Position numbers and translations under genes: made by a program. This document shows positions 1 to 5,329 of a DNA stretch of 28,899 nt, piece after piece (within the stretch, counting starts at the first letter, position 1; every line of letters begins with the position of its first letter). The stretch comes from Prevotella sp. CAG:755. GTDB taxonomy: Bacteria > Bacteroidota > Bacteroidia > Bacteroidales > Bacteroidaceae. The notes below the pieces were generated by a model, which was not told the origin of the DNA, made no database searches, and saw nothing but the letters and a program-made list of their open reading frames with translations. The stretch is from positions 1 through 28,899 of the forward strand of contig HF989224.1 in the NCBI GenBank assembly GCA_000431275.1. The letters are read 5' to 3'.

Positions 1-662
1 TTCTGTTGCATTTGCAAGTTGAATTCAGCCCCTAAGATGTTGACGGTGGTTAGGTTGGTGCAGTTTGCGAATGTGTATTCAAGACTTGTGACGTATTGGG
101 GAATGTCGATTGAGGTCAGACTTGTGCAGCCAACGAATGCTCCTGCAAGTGAAAAGTCAAATGTAGGGGGAGTTTTAGCGAAGTTGACGGTGGTTAGGTT
201 GGTGCAGTCTGCGAATGTCCCAACAAGCGACTTGACACCTTCGGGTATGTCTACCGTGGTCAAATTTTCGCAGCCATAGAGTGTCAAATTATATGAGTAG
301 AATGGGGCGAGTTTGATGCTTTTCAGGCTCTTGCCTCCTCCGCAATCTGTTACTATTCCTTTTTCTATATCATAGTCCCAAGAGAGTCCGGTGTTCGGAG
401 TAGAGACGAATTCAACTTCACTCAGGTCGAGGTGTTCAAGAGTACCGGTGTTGGTCATTTCGTGAATTATATCTACGTCGTTTTTATTCAATTTACCTAT
501 GAGTTTTAAGTTGGTAATGATAGGTCGATAAGTTTCGGTGATAAGGCTGTGAAGCGTGCCAGGTTGTGCTATGCGCAGGGTGATTTGCTGCGTGATGGGT
601 TGTGCGTGGCCCGTCAGCAACATGCATAGGCAAGCCACAAGGAGTGTGAAGATCTTTTTCAT
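1..662 (-). CDS. Secreted BspA-type leucine-rich repeat protein, C-terminus cut by window edge
   Basis: About 220 codons are visible; the gene runs off the left edge. The start at 662 opens a signal peptide (MKKIFTLLVACLCMLLTGHA, then Q), so the product is exported, probably to the cell surface. From about residue 125 it carries repeats of the LRR_5/BspA kind, with units such as FADCTNLTTVNF, FVGCTSLTSIDI and FANCTNLTTVNI spaced about 24 residues apart. Proteins of this family usually act in adhesion or in binding host or other bacterial surfaces and often end in a sorting domain, which cannot be seen here. The DNA is clearly more AT-rich than the rest of the window, which may mark a recently acquired or fast-evolving gene. 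The specific ligand is unknown. Confidence 0.85.
   Translation of the reverse strand, partial: MKKIFTLLVACLCMLLTGHAQPITQQITLRIAQPGTLHSLITETYRPIITNLKLIGKLNKNDVDIIHEMTNTGTLEHLDLSEVEFVSTPNTGLSWDYDIEKGIVTDCGGGKSLKSIKLAPFYSYNLTLYGCENLTTVDIPEGVKSLVGTFADCTNLTTVNFAKTPPTFDFSLAGAFVGCTSLTSIDIPQYVTSLEYTFANCTNLTTVNILGAEFNLQMQQ
39..218. repeat. Direct repeat pair inside the LRR gene
   Basis: Positions 39-74 and 183-218 match at 35 of 36 bases. They are 144 bp apart, which is 48 codons or two leucine-rich repeat units. Near-identity at DNA level means a recent duplication or gene conversion, and such a pair can recombine to add or remove repeat units. Confidence 0.85.
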
Positions 663-746
663 CGTTTTGTGTGTTAAATAGTTGAGTGATAAAAGATGTG
701 CGGGGCGTCGTTCCGACATGTCCCACACGTCCGCGAATCCGGGTGG

Positions 747-983
747 CTATTCGTCAGTTCTCATGCATTGCGGGTCGATGGCAAAGAGGTTGTGTGTCTC
801 GTCTTCCTCCACCCATGCGATGGTGAATTTGCGGGCTATGCCGTCTTTGTCCCATTCGTTGGATTCTCCCATTCCTTTGAGGATTCCTTTTCGTTTTTTG
901 ACGGCGTTCATGGCCTCGTTGGTCGTCAGGAAGTTTTCGGCGGCCATTCCGGAGCGTCCCAAGATGAAAGTCACTTTTTCCAT
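747..983 (-). CDS. Small protein of unknown function (78 aa)
   Basis: The frame stays open upstream to 1301, but the ATG at 983 (MEKVTFILGRSG) is the likely start: the part upstream reads as low-quality, Cys- and Arg-rich sequence, whereas from 983 on the composition is that of a normal soluble protein. The product is mixed alpha/beta in character, acidic at its C-terminus, with no signal peptide, no membrane segment and no motif I recognise. It lies 84 bp upstream of the leucine-rich repeat gene on the same strand, so the two could be co-transcribed. A stretch at about 981-1000 (minus strand) is A-rich, as is common ahead of starts in this group. Function unknown; reality of the gene is probable, not certain. 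Confidence 0.55.
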   Translation of the reverse strand: MEKVTFILGRSGMAAENFLTTNEAMNAVKKRKGILKGMGESNEWDKDGIARKFTIAWVEEDETHNLFAIDPQCMRTDE

Positions 984-1381
984 GTTTGTTTTTCTTGTTG
1001 TTTCCGTCAGACTCCCCGGGGCGGAACGGTTTTGATTGAATGGGGCATATATACGAAAAAGCGCGGGAGTCTGTACCGTTGCCGTCCCGCTCTTAGAGGC
1101 CTTCGCATTGCCCATACAGTCAGAACGAGCAACGCAGAAGCCCACGCCGATATGTATATGGTGCTTCCCTGCCGCCCTTTCCGCAGTCTGGCGGAAAGAT
1201 ACGGCAAGGGCTGTCATATAACATACCCAGTGGACGCCTACCGTTGCGATGTTCGTGGACCGTATGTCGGAGTTTGCGAAGTTCCTAAGAGCCACGGACA
1301 AAGCGCCAATAAACGCCTTTCCTTATATATCGGACTCCCGCCCATCCTCCACCGTTGTGGCTTCGGCGTGGAATCCATGGG

Positions 1382-1389
1382 CAAATATA
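1382..1389 (-). promoter_or_regulatory. Possible Bacteroidota -7 box (TATATTTG)
   Basis: Read on the minus strand this is TATATTTG followed by C, matching TAnnTTTG. No TTTG lies at the right distance upstream. A transcript from it would have about 390 nt before the 78-residue gene, so it may serve an unrecognised small RNA or be chance. Confidence 0.3.
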
Positions 1390-1528
1390 GTGTTTTGCGG
1401 CAAAAAGATGGCGTCGGTAACGACTTTTTTACGAATCGGGCGATGGTCCGCTTGTCCGGTGGCGGCCGTGGGCGGAGCTACGGCGCGGCGGAGTCGGGTG
1501 GCTGTTCCGCCGGAGCATGGGCAGGCGT

Positions 1529-1550
1529 TCCCCGCGTTGTTTCGCGGGGA
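1529..1550. terminator. GC-rich hairpin downstream of the transglutaminase-like gene
   Basis: Perfect 8-bp arms TCCCCGCG and CGCGGGGA surround a 6-nt loop. On the plus strand a short T-rich stretch (GTCTTTT) follows. The minus-strand gene ending at 1622 would meet it about 70 nt past its stop, but without a T-tract on that strand, so its role as a terminator is uncertain. Confidence 0.3.
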
Positions 1551-1621
1551 GTCTTTTGCGCTTTCCGTTACGGCGAAACGGCGGAGCGGCGACGGCGAAA
1601 GAGGCGGCTGACAGTCTCGGA

Positions 1622-2821
1622 TTATTTTCCGATAGATTGAATTTGACTGCGGACGCCTTTCGATATTTCGAGGAACATGTATCCTGCGCTGTTGTTGAGC
1701 AGTTTGTTGCGGTTGCGTTCGTAGCGTACGGTGGCGTATTCCATTGACTTATCGAAAGTCAGGCGCGACATGGCGGAGCGTGATTTGCCCAGCATGGTTG
1801 AGTCGAGCTGTTCGGCAGGGAAGTAGTCATCGAGGTTGATGTCTCCAATCATTGTAGTTTCCAGGAATTTGATGTGGCTGTGCTTGTTGTCAGTATAAAA
1901 GCCGACAAACATGTGTCCCGGAATACGTACCAGTACGGGGTCAATGTTAATGGCACGAAGCAGTGAGGCGAAGAGTACGCTGCCGTCTACGCAGTTGATC
2001 TGCGACGAGGCGAGAGCGTCGTCGAACGTGCGGACGCGCTGGGCGAAGACAACATTTGAGGAAAGACTTGAATTGGATATCGAACTGTATTTGAACTCTC
2101 TTCGTTGCAGCACATTCCATAGGGCATAGACTTGGCGTACCACCTGTGCCGAATCGCCTTGATAACCTTGGAAACGGTTGACAATACGTGTGTTCAATGC
2201 TTCGCGCAGCACCTTGTCGATCATCGGGTTCTCTTCGTTGACGTATGCGGCAAATAGTAGGCGTGTGCTGATGAATTTGCTGCCTTTTCCGACGGGTTTC
2301 ATGTAGCCTAAGAGGCATTCGTTGACACTTCGCATGGAGAAAGTGCGTACCCGTTTTCCCATTTCCTCCTCGTTGAGTGTCACTGTGGCAATGACGCTGA
2401 TCGGTTCGGCCTGTTGGTTGTTGCGCAGGGCGTCGTAGTCCCATGCGATGTCCGGATAGACGATGTAGTCCGTGCGATGTCGGGGCAGGACGAATTCCGA
2501 CACCGAACGGGCATAGAATGGCGTCGGTTCCACTTCGATGCGGATCCGGCTGTTTTTGCCGCGCGAACGCACTTTGATGCCGATGAGTGATTTGGGATTG
2601 CCGACATAGGGCGTGTCGACCGGTTCTACGATTTCGACATCCGTCGTGGCCACCGACAGGATGGCCGACGGGAATATGTTCCCTCCGAGGGCGTCGACTA
2701 TTTCAAAGTCTGCGTTGCCATAGGTGGTGCGGTAGAGAGTGATGCCACCGCCTACAAAAAGCATGATGGCCAGTAGGATGAGCACGTCGCGCCAACGGAT
2801 AGACAGGTATATTTTCAGCAT
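1622..2821 (-). CDS. Membrane-anchored transglutaminase-like protein
   Basis: A protein of 399 residues. Residues about 12-30 form a single hydrophobic segment near the N-terminus (an uncleaved anchor); the rest would sit in the periplasm. Near the C-terminal half there is a transglutaminase-like core: Cys277 in NCVDGSVLFASLL, His303 in PGHMFVGF and Glu321 in FLETT, spaced and ordered like the Cys-His-Asp/Glu triad of that fold. The segment between (about 40-200) is beta-rich and may be a separate domain. Members may cleave or cross-link peptides, but the substrate cannot be told. A TTG at 2851 also opens the frame, but it lies inside the promoter -7 box, so the ATG at 2821 is chosen. The gene is alone in its transcription unit. 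Confidence 0.7.
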   Translation of the reverse strand: MLKIYLSIRWRDVLILLAIMLFVGGGITLYRTTYGNADFEIVDALGGNIFPSAILSVATTDVEIVEPVDTPYVGNPKSLIGIKVRSRGKNSRIRIEVEPTPFYARSVSEFVLPRHRTDYIVYPDIAWDYDALRNNQQAEPISVIATVTLNEEEMGKRVRTFSMRSVNECLLGYMKPVGKGSKFISTRLLFAAYVNEENPMIDKVLREALNTRIVNRFQGYQGDSAQVVRQVYALWNVLQRREFKYSSISNSSLSSNVVFAQRVRTFDDALASSQINCVDGSVLFASLLRAINIDPVLVRIPGHMFVGFYTDNKHSHIKFLETTMIGDINLDDYFPAEQLDSTMLGKSRSAMSRLTFDKSMEYATVRYERNRNKLLNNSAGYMFLEISKGVRSQIQSIGK

Positions 2822-2848
2822 GATGCAAGCTTTCTTTTCATTTAAAGG

Positions 2849-2879
2849 CAAATATAGCGAAAGGCGAGAGCCACGCCAA
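2849..2879 (-). promoter_or_regulatory. Promoter of the transglutaminase-like gene
   Basis: On the minus strand the -7 box TATATTTG occupies 2856-2849. A TTGG (3 of 4 to the -33 consensus TTTG) lies at 2879-2876, with a 19-bp spacer. Transcription would start about 20 nt ahead of the ATG at 2821. Confidence 0.55.
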
Positions 2880-2926
2880 GGGAAAACAGTTTATTCTTTC
2901 CGCCGAACGCTATTTCCTGTTCCACG

Positions 2927-2993
2927 TTTTTCGGGATAACATGGCGTTTGGTCGACAAAAGCTGGCTTTTGGCCGAAAGGACTTAAACGTTTT
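2927..2993. repeat. Phased T-tracts and twin near-palindromes upstream of the Spy-like gene
   Basis: T-runs at 2927-2931, 2947-2949, 2967-2970 and 2990-2993 are about 20-22 bp apart. Two of them start related near-palindromes, TTTGGTCGACAAA (2947) and TTTGGCCGAAAG (2968), set 21 bp apart. They could be operator half-sites or a curved promoter region for the gene starting at 3045, where no TAnnTTTG box was found. Confidence 0.35.
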
Positions 2994-3044
2994 CCTTCCG
3001 CTGTAATCAAATGAACAGTTGAACCTCAAAAAAGAATAGAAGTT

Positions 3045-3539
3045 ATGAAAAAAGTGATTTCCAGTATGGCTCTTATGCTGCTTGTTGCCAGTGGTCAGGT
3101 CGCAATGGCTCAGCGGGCAGACCGTGATTCCCGGGCTGCTCAACGAGTGGAACGTCAGGCTGAATCTTTGGCTAAGTCGATGGATTTGGACGGCGAGCAG
3201 AAAACCACGTTCGTCAGTCTTTACAAGGAATATCAGGACACGCTGCGCGCCGTGCGGCGCGACGCTTTCCAGCCGAAGCGCGACAAGGACGAGAAGCTGA
3301 GCGAGGAAGAAGCCGAGCAGCGCATCCTTGCCTCTTTCGAGCGGGAGGCGAAAGTGAATGCCCTGAAACAGGAATACTACAAGAAGTTCCGCGCCCATTT
3401 CAAGGCCTCGCAGTTGGTCCGTGTGTTCGTGCACGAATTTCCTGCACCGCAGCGCCGCATGCCCAGCGGCGGGCCGGGCTTTGGCGGACCGATGCAAGGC
3501 GGCCCGGGCGCTCGTGGTGGTTTCGGAGGCGGGTGGTGA
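3045..3539 (+). CDS. Spy/CpxP-like periplasmic protein with Gly-rich tail
   Basis: The 164-residue product begins with a clear signal peptide (MKKVISSMALMLLVASG, cleavage near AMAQ). The mature part is highly charged and helical, with a MDLDGEQKTTFVSLYKEY stretch that resembles the LTxEQ-type helix of Spy/CpxP/ZraP proteins, which bind unfolded proteins or metals at the envelope. The last 35 residues are almost only Gly, Pro, Arg and Met (GGPGFGGPMQGGPGARGG), a flexible tail not found in Spy of enterics. Family assignment rests on overall character and is tentative. The gene converges on the one at 3662, and the two share a terminator. Confidence 0.6.
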   Translation: MKKVISSMALMLLVASGQVAMAQRADRDSRAAQRVERQAESLAKSMDLDGEQKTTFVSLYKEYQDTLRAVRRDAFQPKRDKDEKLSEEEAEQRILASFEREAKVNALKQEYYKKFRAHFKASQLVRVFVHEFPAPQRRMPSGGPGFGGPMQGGPGARGGFGGGW

Positions 3540-3589
3540 CGCTGTCATCCCCGGCTTCATAAGTCTCCCGGGTCGCTCTTTTCATAGGC

Positions 3590-3635
3590 GAGAAGGCGCC
3601 GACTCCCTATAAAATGGGACTGTCGGCGCCTTCTC
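3590..3635. terminator. Bidirectional terminator between convergent genes
   Basis: Perfect 14-bp arms at 3590-3603 and 3622-3635 (GAGAAGGCGCCGAC and its complement), with TCCC/GGGA pairing continuing inside the loop. T-rich sequence (TTGTATTTT) follows on the plus strand. It sits between the genes ending at 3539 and 3662. Confidence 0.85.
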
Positions 3636-3661
3636 TTGTATTTTCCAGTCAAACGGAAGAA

Positions 3662-4168
3662 TTAGTGCGCACTCTCGTCGATCTGGTAATCGCTCGCTAC
3701 CATGACGTTCGGGATGAGTGTCCCTTTTTCGATGGTTCCTTGACCACCTTTGATGGCCAACAGTGACAGGAGAGGCCATGCAAACCAGCCTAGACCGACG
3801 CCCAGACCAATGGCCAATCCTTTCTTGTTCTTACCCTCGTCCGAAGTGCTGCCCATTAAGGATACCATCTGTCCGTCGACAGCCGTCGTGCTTACGCATA
3901 GGGCTTCCACTCGTCCGGCTCGTCCGCAGCCACGGGCTTTTTTCCCTTTCACTTCGAGTACAACGGGTGTGCCTTGGCGGATGACAACGATGCCGTCGCC
4001 GTTTTTCACGTCCATGTCGACGTATCCGGTGGCGTTCTTTCCGTTTTCCAGCTCAATGGTCTCACTTGTCCGTATGTTCACCGTTGTTCCGCGTTTGAGA
4101 GGAGTGGCAGCGAAAACGGACAGGTTCAGCGTGGCCAGCGCTGTGGCAATAATAAGAAATCTCTGCAT
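3662..4168 (-). CDS. Secreted protein of unknown function, glycine-rich hydrophobic hairpin
   Basis: The 168-residue product starts with a signal peptide (MQRFLIIATALATLNLSVFA). The mature part has a beta-rich domain (RGTTVNIRTSETIEL ... GIVVIRQGTPVVLEV) and then, near residues 115-140, a Gly-rich hydrophobic stretch (GLAIGLGVGLGWFAWPLLSL) followed by IKGGQGTIEKGTLI. The repeated pattern of a short beta stretch then KGT suggests a small barrel or sandwich fold in the envelope. I do not recognise a family. It has its own promoter box and a 16-bp tandem repeat in its leader. Function unknown. Confidence 0.65.
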   Translation of the reverse strand: MQRFLIIATALATLNLSVFAATPLKRGTTVNIRTSETIELENGKNATGYVDMDVKNGDGIVVIRQGTPVVLEVKGKKARGCGRAGRVEALCVSTTAVDGQMVSLMGSTSDEGKNKKGLAIGLGVGLGWFAWPLLSLLAIKGGQGTIEKGTLIPNVMVASDYQIDESAH

Positions 4169-4172
4169 AAGT

Positions 4173-4204
4173 GATAAATTTAGTTGTTGATAAATTTGGT
4201 TGTC
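4173..4204. repeat. 16-bp tandem duplication in the leader of the gene at 3662-4168
   Basis: GATAAATTTAGTTGTT (4173-4188) is followed directly by GATAAATTTGGTTGTC (4189-4204), 14 of 16 identical. It fills the space between the -7 box and the start codon, so it would be transcribed into the 5' leader of that gene. Confidence 0.8.
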
Positions 4205-4209
4205 TTTTG

Positions 4210-4217
4210 CAAAGATA
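4210..4217 (-). promoter_or_regulatory. -7 box TATCTTTG of the secreted-protein gene
   Basis: On the minus strand TATCTTTG plus C matches TAnnTTTG and lies 42 bp ahead of the ATG at 4168. No TTTG stands at the -33 position. Confidence 0.5.
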
Positions 4218-4261
4218 CGTTTTTGGTGACTCCCTATGCGGAAGGCCGGAGTGACGAAAAT

Positions 4262-4495
4262 TCACGCTTCGGTAGCCTGATTTTCACGCCTATTCTGCTC
4301 GTTTTTCGCCAAGTCTTCGAAGAAGTTATGGTTCAGCGCCTGCCCGATGCGGGCCAGCAGGGCGGTATCGAGACTTTCGCGTTGGAAAATCTTGTGCACA
4401 TTCGTGCGGTCGCAGCAGATTTTCCGTGCGAGCCAGGCTGGCGTGCGTTCTTGGCGGGCCAGTTCGAGCTGGATGAGGTGGCCGAGGTGGAGCAT
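4262..4495 (-). CDS. Small XRE-type helix-turn-helix protein (77 aa)
   Basis: A single-domain DNA-binding protein. Residues about 10-60 fit a five-helix XRE/Cro-like domain: LELARQERTPAWLARKI, then the turn, then CDRTNVHKIFQRESLDTALL, then RIGQALNHNFF. This WLARKI(x)CDRTNVxxIF pattern is typical of small standalone regulators that are common in Bacteroidales. The tail is short and charged (LAKNEQNRRENQATEA). Target genes are unknown. The ATG at 4495 is preceded directly by a run of six T and by a long structured leader (see 4497-4776), so its expression may depend on that RNA. Confidence 0.75.
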   Translation of the reverse strand: MLHLGHLIQLELARQERTPAWLARKICCDRTNVHKIFQRESLDTALLARIGQALNHNFFEDLAKNEQNRRENQATEA

Positions 4496-4496
4496 G

Positions 4497-4776
4497 AAAA
4501 AAGGCGGAACCGTTTACGCTCATCCTCGTCTGAGGCACCGCCAAGCGCCTTCGCAAATAGATAAGCACAAACAATCCACGCCTTGTCGAGGCGTGAACTT
4601 TTCAGGCTTATTCCCATTTGCTTCAAATTGGCGGTTTTCAGACGAGGGAGTAAGAACCGAAGTTCAAGCGTTGTATGAGTTACACGTTACGTATTTCTTG
4701 TGGTCAGCATCGTAGTTTAAGCGGATTAGACTTCTGTTCTGACACCGGCCGGCAGGCTTGCGCGCCCGTCCGGCGT
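4497..4776 (-). ncRNA. Candidate structured RNA or long structured leader of the XRE-type gene
   Basis: Between a -7 box (4782-4789) and a run of six T (4502-4497) the minus strand can fold into one long rod. Nested arms pair 4647-4638 with 4533-4524 (10 bp), 4635-4628 with 4544-4537 (8 bp), 4620-4616 with 4558-4554 (5 bp), 4611-4606 with 4566-4561 (6 bp) and 4595-4589 with 4583-4577 (7 bp). That is 36 pairs with internal loops of 2/3, 7/9, 4/2 and 10/10 nt and a 5-nt apical loop. Next to it is GAAC-TTCG-GTTC, a UUCG-type tetraloop hairpin. No good reading frame covers it. It could be a free regulatory RNA (a 6S-like rod is one idea) or a leader controlling the downstream gene. The exact ends are inferred. 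Confidence 0.55.
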
Positions 4777-4781
4777 CGCCG

Positions 4782-4789
4782 CAAAGTTA
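4782..4789 (-). promoter_or_regulatory. -7 box TAACTTTG ahead of the structured RNA
   Basis: TAACTTTG followed by C on the minus strand matches TAnnTTTG. No gene on this strand starts nearby other than the XRE-type gene 290 bp further on, so the transcript would contain the rod structure. Confidence 0.5.
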
Positions 4790-4895
4790 GCACCTTTCTT
4801 GCAAAACGCGGCCGCGGGCCTGAAAATTAAGTGGCGCGTCCCGCAAGTGTTGTGCGGCAGGGCGGGAAAAATCCCCGTCGCGGCGATAAACTTTG

Positions 4896-4931
4896 TTTCA
4901 CCGTGTGAAACATATAAATCACCGTGTGAAA
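4896..4931. repeat. Two TCACCGTGTGA palindromes 21 bp apart
   Basis: TTTCAC-CGT-GTGAAA at 4896-4910 is a perfect palindrome with a 3-bp centre. A second copy with core TCAC-CGT-GTGA is at 4919-4929, exactly 21 bp on. Such helically phased sites look like protein-binding operators, or like the first units of the array that follows. Confidence 0.6.
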
Positions 4932-4948
4932 TAAACTTTTTCCCATGC

Positions 4949-5033
4949 CGACAGGATTTTCTGTCAGGGCGACAGGAAATTCCGTCGCCCTGACAGAAAA
5001 TCCTGTCGCCGCGTCGGGAGATTCGCGCAGCCC
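4949..5033. repeat. 21-bp periodic array with a perfect 25-bp inverted repeat
   Basis: Units begin at 4950, 4971, 4992 and 5013, each 21 bp. The first three have a 16-bp palindrome-like core (GACAGGATTTTCTGTC, GACAGGAAATTCCGTC, GACAGAAAATCCTGTC) plus a 5-bp GC-rich linker. Across units one to three, 4949-4973 and 4984-5008 form a perfect 25-bp inverted repeat with a 10-nt loop. It lies between the structured RNA and glyS. The rest of the gap, 5034-5257, is GC-rich and holds nothing I recognise. Confidence 0.75.
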
Positions 5034-5274
5034 GTCGGCGGGTGTTTCGCACCGTTAGCGCGACGGGCGTCATATATGCCCCCTACGTGCCAGCTGTTTG
5101 GTCGGAGCGGATAGGGAGGCGGGTATTTTGTCATGGCGATAGGCATTAATTAACAGGGCGACGGCTTTTCCGCTGGCAGGCATCGGGGCTTCCGGGCCTG
5201 CTGGCGGGCGGGTATCGTGGCGGACTTGTCCGTTAAAGTAATCTGCGGTGTGCGGCTATGTCCTTGATTATCGC

Positions 5275-5282
5275 TATCTTTG
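5275..5282 (+). promoter_or_regulatory. -7 box TATCTTTG of glyS
   Basis: TATCTTTG plus C matches TAnnTTTG and lies 48 bp ahead of the chosen start at 5330. An alternative in-frame ATG at 5258 is upstream of this box and so would not be transcribed from it. Confidence 0.55.
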
Positions 5283-5329
5283 CCGACGTCAAAAAATCAT
5301 CATTTATTACGCATAAAACGAAAGAAGCA

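Larger units (their letters stand above)
984..1621. other. 638-bp intergenic stretch with no convincing gene
   Basis: Several frames are open here (for example 696-1640 on the plus strand), but their translations are rich in Arg, Gly and Cys, lack domain-like order and overlap one another, as expected for GC-rich non-coding DNA. I see a -7-like box on the minus strand at 1382-1389 and a hairpin at 1529-1550. No tRNA or riboswitch was recognised. Confidence 0.5.

Noticed and set aside
1007..1207. Possible small membrane protein on the minus strand (66 codons)
   Set aside because: Start is TTG only, no promoter or ribosome site, and just one weak hydrophobic stretch in Arg-rich sequence.
696..1640. 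Long plus-strand open frame of 314 codons
   Set aside because: It runs antisense to the small gene at 747-983 and through GC-rich non-coding DNA; the translation is rich in Arg, Gly, Cys and His without domain-like order.
4896..4931. CRP/FNR-type binding sites
   Set aside because: Those sites read TGTGA-N6-TCACA; here the half-sites are in the reverse order (TCAC-N3-GTGA).
4949..5008. The 25-bp inverted repeat as an ordinary transcription terminator
   Set aside because: No T-tract follows on either strand, no gene ends nearby, and the 21-bp register of units explains the symmetry better.
4898..5033. CRISPR array
   Set aside because: The units are 21 bp without separate spacers, and the sequence drifts between units; no cas gene is present in the window.
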